A stretch of 64,000 nucleotides of DNA from Ignelater luminosus (Eukaryota; Arthropoda; Insecta; Coleoptera; Elateridae). Positions 19,749 to 31,230 of this stretch are shown one piece after another; positions within the stretch are counted from its first letter, which is position 1, and every line of letters begins with the position of its first letter. The stretch spans positions 1 through 64,000 of the forward strand of contig VTPC01000603.1 in the NCBI GenBank assembly GCA_011009095.1, given 5' to 3'. The notes under the pieces are model-generated. The model was not told the DNA's origin, did not search any database, and saw nothing but the letters and a program-made list of their open reading frames with translations. The position numbers and the translations under genes are program-made.

Positions 19749-22036
19749 TTGGTGTCAGGTGTACGGTTTTTAAAATAAAATTTAAAACAAACATAATTTG
19801 TAAATGCCTACAACTCGGTCTGCTTAAGCCAAAATGGATTTGGAATTCATTAAAATGTTACAAGAAATTAAGCAAAATATGGGAAATAACCAACTAGAAA
19901 TTAAACAGGATATGCAAGACATAAATTCTAGAATGAATGAGAATCAAGTAGAAATTAATTCAAATATGGAAAATATAAAAAGTGAAATTAAAGGGGAAAT
20001 AAATAACATGCAAAGTGAAATGAATGTAACAATGGAAACAATGAAAGAGGAAGTTGATGGATTATATCAAAACTATGACGAATTACAACAAAAATTGGCT
20101 ATGTTTACTATGGGTCAGGTCGTGGAGGAAGGTGTAGAGGCTCGCGGCGAGGTACCTGAAGATATACAACTTCCACCTACGGAACGGGTGATCCGCAAAC
20201 AACCCTTTGCGGTTATTGGAAGCAATGGCATGCCGAAAAGTCATGTTCAACCTCCAATTTTCGATGGAAAGATAGCCTAGTCCACTTATTTAATGCAGTT
20301 CGAAGCGGCTGCTGTTACTAATAATTGGAGTGAAAAAGAAAAGGCAGCGTCTCTAATAGTGGCTTTACGTGGAGATGCCCTGGATGTGATACGGACGGTT
20401 CCGTACCACTTGCGAGAAAATTCTAAGGAGTTGGCATCACGCTTAGATATGCGTTATGGAGATAAACACCTCCAGCAAGTATACTACGCGTAACTGAAAA
20501 GTAAAATGCAGAAACCGGGAGAGAGTTTACAAAAACTCCAAGCGAACATAGAGCGTTTAATTACGGTAGCATATCCAGAGGCTCCGCAGATTTTCTTGAG
20601 CAGCTGGCTGTACAGACCTTTATCGATGCTGTTCGTGATTCTGAAACGCAACAGGCTTGGAGACTTGCGCGTCATGTAAAATTAGAAAGTGCTTTGGCCA
20701 CTAGTGTGGATCGATGTAAAGGGGCGAACATCGACCTCCTTGAGTTATGCCCCGGAAACTACCATCCAAGTGGTTTCGTTGCGGTATCAACCAGACAGCT
20801 TTTACATTGATGGCAATATTTTTGGAAAGACATGTTCGTTATTGATCGACACGGGGGCACCAAAGACAATAATCCGTCTGATGTTGTTAAAGATGGAAAG
20901 CTACAGCTATCAAGAGTTCGGTTGAAAACCGCTACTGGTGAGCATGCCGATGTTCTTGGGGAACTGATGCTGGAAATGAGAATTGGTTTCAAACATTGCA
21001 CGCATCAGGTGTTGGTAGCGGATATAGCCGACGAAGTTATCCTGGGAATGGTTTTGTTGAATAAGTTTGGGTTTATATTAGATATGAAGAATGGAATCCT
21101 TCGTGTAGATAACGAAGTAGTCCCACTTCACCAAAAAGACGACGAATTGCTTCCAGTAATACTTGTCGATGGCATTACCGTGCCGGCGCGAAGTGAGAAG
21201 GTTGTTATGGCTCGGATGGATGGAAATCTCCGGGCAGGTTGTATGGGTGCTCTAGAACCGGATTATGCCAACAAAGATATTGGAAGAGGTATTCTGATTG
21301 GAAAAGTGTTAATAGATGTAAAAGAACTAACACCTATTCGACTAATGATTGTTAACGATTTCTCAATGTCATTGAAGAAAAACACCGAAATCGGTTTTTG
21401 TGTGCCGGTGTCCTCTATAGTACGGTGTACAAAGATAACTAGAGTTCTTTCGTCTTCGGGAAGCTCGGTAAACATACAATCGCAGCTTTTTGTAAAAATT
21501 TAACTCCAACCCAAAAGACGGGTGCAAGAATTAATTGGTCGTTACCAAGATATATTTGCTCCAGATAAAGGAATGACGGGTAAAACCAGTGTGGTGGCCC
21601 ATAAAATCAATACGGGAAATGCCCAACCGATACGACAACGTCCAAGAAGATTACCATGGGCGAAACAAGAAGAAGCAGAAAAGATCATCAAAAATATGGT
21701 TAGCCAAGGTGTCATCGAACCTTAAAACAGCCCTTGGGCATCACCCGTCGTCTTGATAAAGAAGAAAGATGGTAGTACACGATTTTGTATCGACTATAGG
21801 CAATTAAATAGTATCACCAGAATTGATGACACTTTGGACACTGTCTGGTTCCAGGTGGTTTTCCACTCTGGATATGAAGAGTGGGTATTGACAGGTTGGA
21901 GTGAAACCCCAACATCGAGAGAAGACTGCTTTTACTATTGGTTCGGGCCTATGGCAGTTTACAGTAATGCCATTTGGTCTGTGTAACGCTCTAGCAACGT
22001 TTGAACAATTGATGGAGTTGATTCTGAGAGGCTTGT
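19749..22036 (+). pseudogene. Gypsy-type LTR retrotransposon gag-pol remnant
   Basis: Gag starts at 19834 with a long Asn/Gln/Glu-rich coiled coil, passes a stop at 20278 and continues to about 20700 (words EAAAVTNNW and RYGDKHL). An aspartic protease signature IDTGAP is at about 20840-20870, and the frame to 21503 covers the rest of the protease and its linker. Reverse transcriptase begins at about 21522, with a stop near 21722, the block FCIDYRQLN (about 21784-21810) and then MPFGLCNA (about 21970). It is cut off at about 22036, before the catalytic YxDD. RNase H, integrase and the 3' LTR are absent. Several stops and frameshifts show that it is inactive. The cut falls where Polinton sequence begins. 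Confidence 0.85.
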
Positions 22037-22420
22037 TTTTTAATGAGGGAATCGAATGCGGCAGTGGTAGATATAGTTACTAAAGGATGTCATCATAGAA
22101 ATCTCAGCGTATTCTTTATTATACAAAGCATTTTTCATCAAGGAAAGGGCCAGAGAGATATTTCGTTAAATGTACATTACATAATTTGCTTTAAAAACCC
22201 TAGATGTGGTGCGCATATACGTCATCTAGCTCGGCAAATATGTCCAGAAAACCCGAAATTTTTACAAGAAGCCTTTCAGGACGCTACTGCCGACCCACAT
22301 GGCTATCTCTTATTTGACTTGAAACAATCCACTCCGAATACTAGGAGATACCGAGCTTGTATAATTTCAGAAGATTGCCGTTGCATTGTCTACATCCCCA
22401 GAAAGGTTGGGTATAAATAA
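22037..22420 (+). pseudogene. Polinton/Maverick packaging ATPase, C-terminal fragment
   Basis: The fragment keeps the C-terminal half of the FtsK/HerA-like ATPase that Polintons carry for genome packaging. Recognisable pieces are TKGCHHRNLSVFFI, then LNVHYIICFKNPR, then QAFQDATADPHGYLL-like sequence. The Walker motifs are missing because the element is truncated on its left, against the Gypsy remnant. In intact Polintons this ATPase sits among the capsid genes. Confidence 0.75.
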
Positions 22421-22454
22421 AAATCAATTGAATGGTTCATGTCATTAAATCACA

Positions 22455-22781
22455 ATGACTCGAGCTGTGAAAAAGCATTCGGAGCTATTGAGAGCGCTTT
22501 GTAAATTAAATGATAAAAAACGCCACGCTCTCCTGAAATCAGTAGGGGATAAAGAAATTCACCGTGTATGTAAATGCGTTTACAACACCTTAAAAGGGAA
22601 AGTACCTCTGTCTGCAAAACAGAAGGTGAGATTAGCTCCACACAAGAGCATCCTCAGAAAATTAGTAAAACCTGGCGAATCGATAAAAAAAGAAGAAAAA
22701 AGTTTTATTGCAAAAAGACGGTGCACTACTTCCTTTAATTCTAACCCCTGTTTTATACGCCTTGCTGGGAAATTTATTTAA
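22455..22781 (+). CDS. Polinton-associated small basic protein
   Basis: This 108-residue Lys/Arg-rich frame follows the ATPase fragment. Its layout (a helical start with LLRALCKLNDKKRHALLK, a Cys pair RVCKCVYNTLKGKV, then a basic tail) matches a short conserved frame often found in insect Polintons, whose role I cannot state. The last 20 or so residues look altered by a frameshift. Confidence 0.55.
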   Translation: MTRAVKKHSELLRALCKLNDKKRHALLKSVGDKEIHRVCKCVYNTLKGKVPLSAKQKVRLAPHKSILRKLVKPGESIKKEEKSFIAKRRCTTSFNSNPCFIRLAGKFI

Positions 22782-22794
22782 AAAAAAATAAAAA

Positions 22795-23244
22795 ATGGAT
22801 TACGCCAAGAAAATGGTGCTCGTAGCCCCCGAAGTTGTTCAACGATTATCTACTGCTGAAACAACAGAACCCAAAACTCTATCTCATTTGGATTCTGACA
22901 TGCAAAAAGTATTAAAATCAAAGCTTGAGGATCGAGAAAAGTGGACTGAATATTATCAAGCATTACAAAGATACCTACATTTTACAGCCAAAACACGACA
23001 ACCTATTAGTATCTCTATAGAGGTGGATTCTTCAGGACAGTGCCCACAACTTTCACAGGAGGCCGTTATAGCTACAGTACCACCTACGTATAAAAGATGA
23101 GTCCAAAATCTCGTTCACTATCTAGATAGTTCAGGGGGATTGAAGTGGGATGACAGAGGCATTGTTAGTATCAAAGGACAACCGATACACGCAACAAACA
23201 TGGTCGTATTAAGACCGCGAAAACATTCAAGTCCTCGTGGTTGA
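22795..23244 (+). pseudogene. Polinton-associated ORF (PY-like position)
   Basis: A 101-codon frame starts at 22795, stops at about 23098, and continues recognisably after the stop to about 23244 (words LDSSGGLKWDDRG and PIHATNMV). Position and content suit one of the conserved uncharacterised Polinton proteins. The internal stop marks decay. Confidence 0.5.
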
Positions 23245-23357
23245 GCACGCCTTCCTTAGAAGAGCCCTACGACGCAGATTTGGCTGCTCTGGAAACACCA
23301 GCAAAAAAGAAAAGGTCGCAAAGAAGATCTCTTGATTGGGAAAGATTGGTGTTATAA

Positions 23358-24351
23358 ATGGATCTTTCTACACTTTATTACGGCCCGTCAAACCCTGCAG
23401 GATCTTCAGGTGCCGATATATTTACACAATATGTAAAACAATCACATCCGCAGGTGCGAAACTGACTACAGAAGCAAGACGCTTATACCATCCAGAAACC
23501 TACCATTAGAAAGTTTCCTAGATATAAATAAATTGCAGTTAATATGTTTGAGCTGTGGCAAGCGGACTTGTGCGATATGAAAAATCTAAGTAAATACAAT
23601 GACGGAGTTAACTATATACTAACAGTGATTGATGTATTTAGTAAAAAAGTTTGGGTTCGGCCTTTAAAAAATAAAACATTTGCTGAAGTTATAAATGCAT
23701 TTAAAAAAGTATTTCAACAAAACGGTACCACACCAGAAAATCTACAGTCCGATAAAGAAAAAGAATTTGTAGCACAGTTCGTACAGAATTTCTTATGTAA
23801 CCAACAACCCCGAGGCGAAAGCGGTGGAAATACAACGATTTTACTCACGCAAATTCTCATAGGTACATTAATGTTTTGGACAGCCTGCTTGAGGGATATA
23901 ACAATCCGTTTCACTCAAGCATAAAGATGGCACCAAATGCTGTGAACGACGAAAACATTCTCGAAGTGTGGAACAATTTATACAGAAATGGAGTGAGAGT
24001 AGTGAGAAAACATAAATTTAAGGTGAATCAATTGGTTAGAATGAGTAAACGTAAAAACATATTCGAAAAAGGATACACGAATAATTGAAGTGATGAAGTA
24101 TTCAAAATAACTAAAGTTATCAACCGAAGACTGCCCGTATACAAAATGTTAGATCTCAACGACGAAAGTGTCGAGGGTACCTTCTATCAGCAAGAGTTAC
24201 AACCAGTATCTGTTGATTCAGACACCTTATTCAAAATAGAGGTTCTTGACGAGAAAGGAGGGGGACAGAACAAGAAGTACTTAGTTAAGTGGCTGGGATA
24301 CAACGATAAATTTAATTCTTGGGTGTCCGCTGCAGATATTAAACAGATATG
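23358..24351 (+). pseudogene. Polinton integrase with C-terminal chromodomain
   Basis: The start ATG at 23358 opens a short N-terminal part (YYGPSNPAG), followed by a stop at about 23463. The retroviral-type catalytic core begins with ELWQADLCDM (first Asp), then LTVIDVFSKKVWV, and LQSDKEKEF with the second Asp. The third acidic residue region is lost in a deletion and frameshift at about 23800-23880. A later part resumes at NPFHSSIKM. The end carries a chromodomain (KYLVKWLGY, then SWVSAADI), known to tether some integrases to histone marks. This domain order is that of Polinton integrases. Confidence 0.8.
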
Positions 24352-25273
24352 AATCACAACGAGTTTTATCTGACATTGCTGAGTAATAGCTCCATGGATT
24401 ATATACCTACGTACATCGAGTCTTTATTAAATTACGGAATAGACGCAAAAAATTCTTACCTAACTTCCTCGTTATGGTATAAAGACAGTGCAGGGAAGAT
24501 GGACGACGGGTTGACTAAGAGGCATGTTTATACAGCTAAAAGTCAAGAAGTAGAAATAATCGGCCATATACATGCGGACTTAATCAAAAAAAATTTCTAA
24601 TAAACGGTGTTGAAATGATGGTAAAATTTGTGCGATCGACCTATAAAGTAAAAATTTTAGAGGTTAGTTTGATTGTCAGAAGAATGAAAATAAATCCTAC
24701 TATATTATTAGCTCACACAAAAGTCTTAGAAACATCTCTGGCCAAATATCCTATTACAAGAGCTGATATTAAAGTGCAGAGAAAGTCATTAGACAACCTG
24801 TTTGTCGGCCAATTACCCAAGCGGTGCATTATTGGCGTTTAATGGCGAATATAAAAGCAACCCATTCAATTTTCACCATTACGAGGAAAATTATTTTTCA
24901 TTATACATCGACGGATTATAAATACCTTCAAAGTCGTTACAACCTAGTTTTACTCAACTCGGAGAATTCGTTCGTTCGTTCGTACCACACCTTGTTTTCT
25001 GGTACGGGAATTCATTTCTTAAATGAAGGCAACAATATCTCGCGCTCTGAATATTATAGTCAAGGATACTGTTTGTGGGCGTTTGATTTAACACCTGACC
25101 TATCTGCAAACATGAGCACTCATTGGAACCTTGTTCAAAACGGGTCTCTGCACATGGAAATCGGATTCGAAGAAGCTTTACCGGCAACAGTAAATTGCCT
25201 GGTGCATGCCGAATTTGACAACGTAGTCAAAACCGACAAACATCGGAATGTGGTGGTAGACTTTAGTAGTTAA
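24349..25273 (+). pseudogene. Polinton capsid region, fused and decayed
   Basis: The first 15 or so codons resemble the start of the minor capsid gene (FYLTLLSNSSM). The frame then continues as the middle of the major double-jelly-roll capsid protein (YIESLLNYG, then IGHIHADL), so an internal deletion appears to have joined two genes. Further pieces follow in other frames at 24615-24842 and 24824-25273 (words FSGTGIHFLNEGN and FDLTPDLS). Stops and frameshifts separate them. The assignment rests on my recall of the family. Confidence 0.7.
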
Positions 25274-25324
25274 AAGACTGTTGGACTTGGATTACGGCAT
25301 TAGTCAGCATCACACCATTCTACT

Positions 25325-25645
25325 TTGAACATGATTGCTTTCGTGGACTTGCAGGGGTTTCGCGACGATGATAAAACCTATATACCCAAAGAGGTAGCTA
25401 TAATATCAGAGGACGGATATAAATTCGCGCACTTTCTTCTAAAATCACCATATTTAATACAGTCTTTGTCGAGCTGCAGAAGGAGTGAAGTGTTTTACAT
25501 GGAAAACCACTTCCATGGACTGCCCTCGCAAAGTGGACAAATAAACTTTGAAGATTTTCAGATGGAGTTAACACATCTTTCAGAAAGAAAAAAATATAAG
25601 TTATTTTTATTTTTTAAGTATTTAAAATACAAACAAATAGTATAA
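25325..25645 (+). CDS. Polinton-associated DLQGF protein, truncated
   Basis: The 106-codon frame opens with FVDLQGFRDD, then KEVAIIS, the start of a conserved frame common in arthropod Polintons. Its C-terminal half is replaced by Lys/Tyr-rich sequence after about 25590, which marks the right limit of recognisable Polinton DNA. Confidence 0.55.
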   Translation: MNMIAFVDLQGFRDDDKTYIPKEVAIISEDGYKFAHFLLKSPYLIQSLSSCRRSEVFYMENHFHGLPSQSGQINFEDFQMELTHLSERKKYKLFLFFKYLKYKQIV

Positions 25646-26188
25646 TAACATTTCAAAAGTTGAAATTAAAAATTAGAAATTTGAAAAGAATCTCCGACGC
25701 CATTTTTGATTCCGCCTTAGGCGTTTCGGCATTTTTGATCTCGCTTTAGGGGCATTAGTCATCAGAAAAGAATTTACGGCGCCATTTTATTTTCCCCTCA
25801 GGGCAGTGATGACCTTGAACCATGCCGCGAGAATTCCCTCGAAGCGATTACGTCATCATATTGGAATGCGGATGGTCCACTTGGATGTATTACCTGATCT
25901 TTAAAGCATTCACATATACATCCCTAATCGCACACGGACATACAAAGGACATCCTTCGAGGGATATTTGGACATCCGTTGATTCATTGAACAATCCATAA
26001 GGAGGTCCGTTTGGGTCTTCCAAAGGATCTCTATTTGGGTCATCGAAAAGAAGTCCTTTGATCTTCCAGAGGATGTCCATTTAATACTTTTTAAGTAATT
26101 CCAAGTGCGGAGGCTCGTGAGAATTACTTTGTATTGCTGTAAGAGGATAACTATAAAAATAATTTTAAAAAGATCTTTACTCATAATA
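25646..26188. repeat. mixed repeats, including a GGACATCC-rich unit shared with 53.3 kb
   Basis: At 25890-26080 the words GTATTACCTGA, TTCACATATACATCCCTAAT and AAGGACATCCTTC recur in the same order as at 53319-53480. Inside this unit GGACATCC-like words repeat every 15-20 bp. The part at 25690-25880 contains ACGCCATTTTTGATT-like and CTTTAGG words but was not assigned. Confidence 0.5.
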
Positions 26189-26190
26189 TA

Positions 26191-26731
26191 CAGTGTGTTC
26201 AGCGAGGAATGGGACAGCGCGATATCTCGGGAACGAATGCAGATTTTAAAATTCTGAAGACTTTGTTATAAATGTAAGGTAGGGGCACATATTTTGTGAT
26301 AAAAAGTTTTTAAATTAAATGCGCTACCTAACTTAGTTTTTTTTTAACGGAATACCCTACTTTTTATTTGATTTTTGGAATCTGCAACATATTTCTGATA
26401 ACTTTTCTTGTAAGTGTAGAAGAATTTGCTTATTATCTCTACAGAATACGATCTTTTACATCTTTAGTCAAATTTACAAAAATTATTATTTTCTGGAAAA
26501 GTAAACCAGATAGGTTGGTAGCACTTATAAAGAAAGTTATCACAAATATGTTGCAAATTCCAAAAATCGAATAAAAAGTAGGGTATTCCATTTAAAAAAA
26601 TTAAGTTAGGTAGCACCACCTGGCAGTGGTGGTGTGACCCTACCTTACATTTATAACAAAGTTTTCAGAATTTAAAAATTTGCATTCGTTCCCGAGATAT
26701 CGCACTGTCCCATTCCTCGCTAAACACACTG
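26191..26731. mobile_element. foldback MITE with about 210-bp inverted arms and TA duplications
   Basis: The left arm starts CAGTGTGTTCAGCGAGG and the right arm, read inverted, starts CAGTGTGTTTAGCGAGG. Complementarity continues for about 210 bp on each side of a loop near 26420-26510. TA dinucleotides flank both ends (26189-26190 and 26732-26733), the target duplication of the Tc1/mariner superfamily. It has no transposase. Transcribed, it would form a long hairpin. Confidence 0.85.
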
Positions 26732-28380
26732 TATTCTTTACATTTGTTCAACAATAACAGTAACATATTTGCATCGTGATCATAAAAATAAGTTTTCTAC
26801 TAAATAGGCGACTTTCAAGAACTAAAAGTAACCACAATCAGAATTAATCAAACTTAAGTTTGTTTATGTCTTTGGGCGTTGACAATCAAAGTTGTGGTTT
26901 TGCATGTGGTCCACTGATTAGAATGTTACGCAGTAGAGCGCCTCTAGTACCGTGTCTTTGTTAAGGCCAATAAAACATGAAGAACTCGAAGAGCAAGAAA
27001 GCTCAGAAAATGAAGCCATTGTAGAATCACCAGCGTATAGGGATTATGAAGTAGGCCAACTCTTTGAAAATCCTTTGTTCTTTTCAAACGCCGACCGATG
27101 ACCTTGAAGTAACAGTAGGAGGGTAGTACCGATATTTCGAACAGACGTCGCTACGCTAATGTCAGTGGCGTGTGTAGATTTATTTATGGACATTATGAAT
27201 TACTAGAAAGGCTACCATTGCATTTTCTGTTATTAAATTGTATTAAATTAGAAAAGAGGATGTAAATCATGCACAAATATCCAAAGAAATCAAATCTATC
27301 ACAACGTATGTTTTTTATTTATACATGTATTATGTACAACTATTGTTTTTTTATCAACATTTACATTAATATTATTTCTCTTGTTTTACAAAATTTAAAT
27401 AAAATAAGACAAAATTACATGCAATATGATACAAACTGCTAACTATAATAATTAACTTATTGTACAGGTTGAAAATATTTTATGTTTCTAAACTAATTAC
27501 TAATGTTGCGTTCGGTTTTCTGTTACGGAGTTGGAGCGTTACGAGCGGTGCGAATGATCACGTGAACATGGAGTGAACAGAATTTAGCGGAATAAAAGAA
27601 CGGAACGGTGCATGATCTGGAGTTGTAGAACGTAAAGAAATATAGTTGTAGACGTAACCTCAACAATAATCTTAATTAATTTAGATTCCAATTAGACTGC
27701 TTTATTACAAAACTAAAGTAGGTATATTTGTTTAATTAACACAGTTGTAACAATTGAAAATTGGGGTTATAATAGGTATTTTGTTTTCTTTTTCTTCTGG
27801 GCAAGGTTGCCAAATTAAAGTAAAATTTGTCCGCATATTAATTTATGCAGGTTTTTCTCACATTTGTCTACAAACTTATTACTCAAATGAATTCGGGTGT
27901 ATGAAATTTTCAAAATTATTGTAAAGAAATTAAACAACATTAAAAAAAAAGTAAGGGAGAAATTGTGTTGGATGTTTGCAAATTTTACAACTCCGCTTGT
28001 GCTTCCATAAACTTCTAACGCACAACCTTTTCAGTCGGTGCATTAAGAGTTAATACCTTTCACCCCGTCCTGTAAAAAACGAACGCTACAATAGCGCACT
28101 CTGTTAACTCGATCGCAAAAACGAACGGCTTTTACAAGCGGAGCACTCCGAGTTTTAAGAACAACATAAACGAACGCACCTTAAATAATCCAGGAATGAT
28201 TTATGCTGAATTTCAATTTGTGTTTTTTATACCCATTGACATAATTAACTTGTTATGATTTGAAATGGCTTACTTTCCCACAAAACACATTATATGTGAG
28301 TTTCCGATTCTTTGTTAGAGCCGTTGAAACTAATTTAGATTCTGTTTTGTCTTGGCAGATCTGTTCTCTGTGGAGGTTCA
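26732..28380. other. AT-rich stretch with a possible inverted pair
   Basis: No gene is recognised. GTTGCGTTCGGTTTT at about 27503 and an inverted GGTGCGTTCGTTTA at about 28180 could be the ends of an element of about 680 bp, but agreement beyond about 12 bp is poor. Confidence 0.25.
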
Positions 28381-28770
28381 ATTTAAAAATCAAAATCATA
28401 TAAATAGTGCTATTGTTGAAAATATTCTTTGGAAAACAAAATTAAATAAAAAAAGTTTGACATTGATAATTCTTAGATGTTGAGAAAGCATATGATTCAA
28501 TTAGTTATGAACAGCTAAAGAACGTTATTACATCATCTGCCATTCCTTTAAAACTGTAAAATCTAATTATTAATCTGCATACAAATAAAACGAAATCATT
28601 ACAGATAAATATTTTTATTTAATCAGAACCTGATGTAAGCAACAAACATGGATTTGATCTATTTAATGATTGAGACATTTGTCCTGTCTCAATTATTGAT
28701 TTTGCTGATACTGTAATCGTTGCAAAAAATATTGATGGTGCTAAGAAACTATCTACCCTATGTACATAAT
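28381..28770 (+). pseudogene. LINE reverse transcriptase fragment
   Basis: A short plus-strand read keeps two reverse transcriptase words: LDVEKAYDSISY (block with the first catalytic Asp) and DFADTVIVAKN, a damaged version of the xADD block. Stops occur in between. The clade is not determined. Confidence 0.55.
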
Positions 28771-28783
28771 AAAGTAAATCGCA

Positions 28784-29850
28784 TTAAATTAATTCAGAGT
28801 ACATATAATAATAGAAATCTGTAACTCTTTGGACAAACACTTTTAAACAAAAATGTTTAAATTCAATGCAATATCTTCTGCCCTGCCTTTTCTTTTTCAA
28901 AAAAACTAGTTGTTGGTATATAAAACCTGCAACATGTTTTGGAAAGCGAGCCTCGATAAATAACTTGAAATCTGCAACTGTTAAGTTTATCTTGCAGTGG
29001 TTGATTAACAATCTGCAGTTGTTTCCTCAATGACTGAACTTGTAACAAACGAATCTTAAGCCGCAATGTTTTTTTTCTCGGTGTCCTCTCACTCAATGAC
29101 TTTGAGGTTTGGATACGATCAAGAGGTTCTGTTGTAGGTAATGCTTGTATATGCACATCAGAATCTGTTAAACATGAAATTTGTAAGAAAACATTAACAG
29201 AGTCAATACAAGCAAACATTATAGTCTTACTTTAAACCACTACCTGTTTGTTTATTAAATTTAGAAATAGCTTTAAACTTGTTTCATTTAAATTATATCA
29301 TTTGAAATATCGTTTATCTCTATAATAAAACAGAAAATTAAAATATTAAAAAATTCTTAAATTGTGATACTACAATATCCTTCTTGCAATTTAATGAATT
29401 TTAGCAATGATATAAATATATACGTATTTGTGATTATTTCAAAAGTATAAATAATGAATTACTTAACAGTCTTCGTTAGATGAGTCGAATTAGTAAATAC
29501 TACTGCAATGTTCTGCTGCTTGCTGGGTTATTATTGTTGGTATCACATTTGCAGCAAGACATTTCTTATTTCTGCCTTTAATGAGATTGTCTTCAAAATG
29601 TGCTGAGCAGACCTTATAATATAAAGTTTGCACCGACACATCTAAGTTATTTTGGTACACGTGCCCATTCTTCACATCTACAATATTTATTATATCAGTA
29701 CATCATTATAATTAATCGGAAGTAACAAAACTTTTGTTCCTTACCTTCGTTTATTCTTGGGAAATTAAAAAAAATGTACATTAAACGTTTCGTTATTTGC
29801 ACGGCACCCTGTCACCATACAAATGCTCCTCAAAGACATTTTGTAAAAAT
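28784..29850 (-). pseudogene. P-element/THAP9-like transposase remnant
   Basis: Read on the minus strand, a THAP zinc domain starts at about 29842 (MSLRSICMVTGC). Its exon meets a run of eight T before AATTTCCC that puts it out of frame; seven T would keep the expected FPRI block. A donor-like GGTAAGG follows at about 29742. The second part (29675 down to about 29500) has the closing Cys/His of the domain (VCSAHFEDN). The third (29219 to 28784) has a basic coiled coil and then sequence like the P-transposase core (GRRYCIEFKHFCL). Frameshifts separate the parts and the catalytic domain is missing. THAP domains bind the element ends in P-type transposases. Confidence 0.65.
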
Positions 29851-29989
29851 CCACCAGCGTTAAATGAACATTAATGAATGAAAACCATGAAAACGTGCAC
29901 GGAAAACGACACTGGTCTAACATAGGTCTAACCTCAATTACTATATGCCGGTAACATCGCGCTGCGTTTGACCGTCGTGACATCTATTC

Positions 29990-31230
29990 TACAAGCGCGA
30001 ACCATCCTCCATCTCTGCTGGTTTGAATCACCAAGAATTCAAACTACCGTGTAATTTAAAACACGAAATGTAATTCTCTATATTACCGACCTAGTAGTAG
30101 TACAGAATGAGAGAAAGAAAGAATTGAGTGCCACCGTAGTCGAACGAAGATAGCAAATACGTAGCCAGTAAACTGCCGATTCCAAAAGATGGCGCTATCT
30201 TTGGCGGGTTTTTTTTGTGGTGATGTCGAGCATACAGGTATCTAAGGTATCTAACTTAACTGTAGAAGACGCGACGGTGTGATTTCCTACGATGCCATGC
30301 TGTGATAGTTTGCATAACCTTAAATCTATTTGATTTAATTTTGTGTTTTTGTTTTTTATACAAAACTACAAAAGTGAAGTGTGATGTAGTATTAATAATA
30401 ATAAATATTATTAGATTTTACTACAACCAAAACATTTACAGGTCCATGTATGTGCGCTTTTCTATCCTGCAACTGTAAGTATATATATATATATATATAT
30501 ATAGCGCACAAAATGGCATCCGTCCATGTTAAATTTGCGGCACAATTGGCATCCGGGGTAAAATGGCATCCGATATACGGATTAAAATTTTTAGATTGGA
30601 TCGTATGCACTGTCATCTAACGTGTGCTACAAAATTAACAGGATGCCAATTTTACCCTGTGGTATATAATACTATTCTTTGTAGTTCAGCCTAACTCCGG
30701 GGTTTGGCGCTGTCATCGCAAAAACGTATATCAGTTTAAATTTTGTACGTATAGGTAGCGGAGAAAGTGACATCCGAAAAATTGGCAACGCCTAATTCTA
30801 AATAAGGAGTTTAATGTGTGCGTCCGTTGGTTATTTTGTTTTCAAATTTGAGTAAGGGTATATCTAATTTACATTTAGAATTAATGCAAGAGCAGAACGT
30901 CTGGTAAAAATGACTTTGAAACAAGAAGCAAAAAATATGAAATAGAAATTTTTAATATTTTTTTTTGTTTTGAAATATTTATGTGGTCTTCAAACAAGCT
31001 TAGAACTGTTTCTTATTATATTTAAAATTTGGTGTTATCGAATTTAAAACCATTACCCAAGGCCTTAGCAGAATATTCTCGGAAATGGTTAATTTATAAT
31101 AATACTTATAGTAATAGCATATCGATCAAAATAGTAAAAAACGCACTTGAGTAAATTGATTTCGGAAGGTTTGTCTACGGCCTAACAGTTACCGTTAAAA
31201 ACAATATAGCAAAAAGTGTGATCTTTAAAA
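29990..31230. other. intergenic stretch with an AT microsatellite
   Basis: An (AT)n run lies at about 30479-30502. The words AAATGGCATCCG and ATTGGCATCCG recur in 30510-30575 and inverted near 30640, a short local repeat. No gene is recognised. Confidence 0.5.

Noticed and set aside
27503..28190. Possible DNA transposon with GTTGCGTTCG-like ends
   Set aside because: Only about 12 bp agree well and no target duplication was seen.
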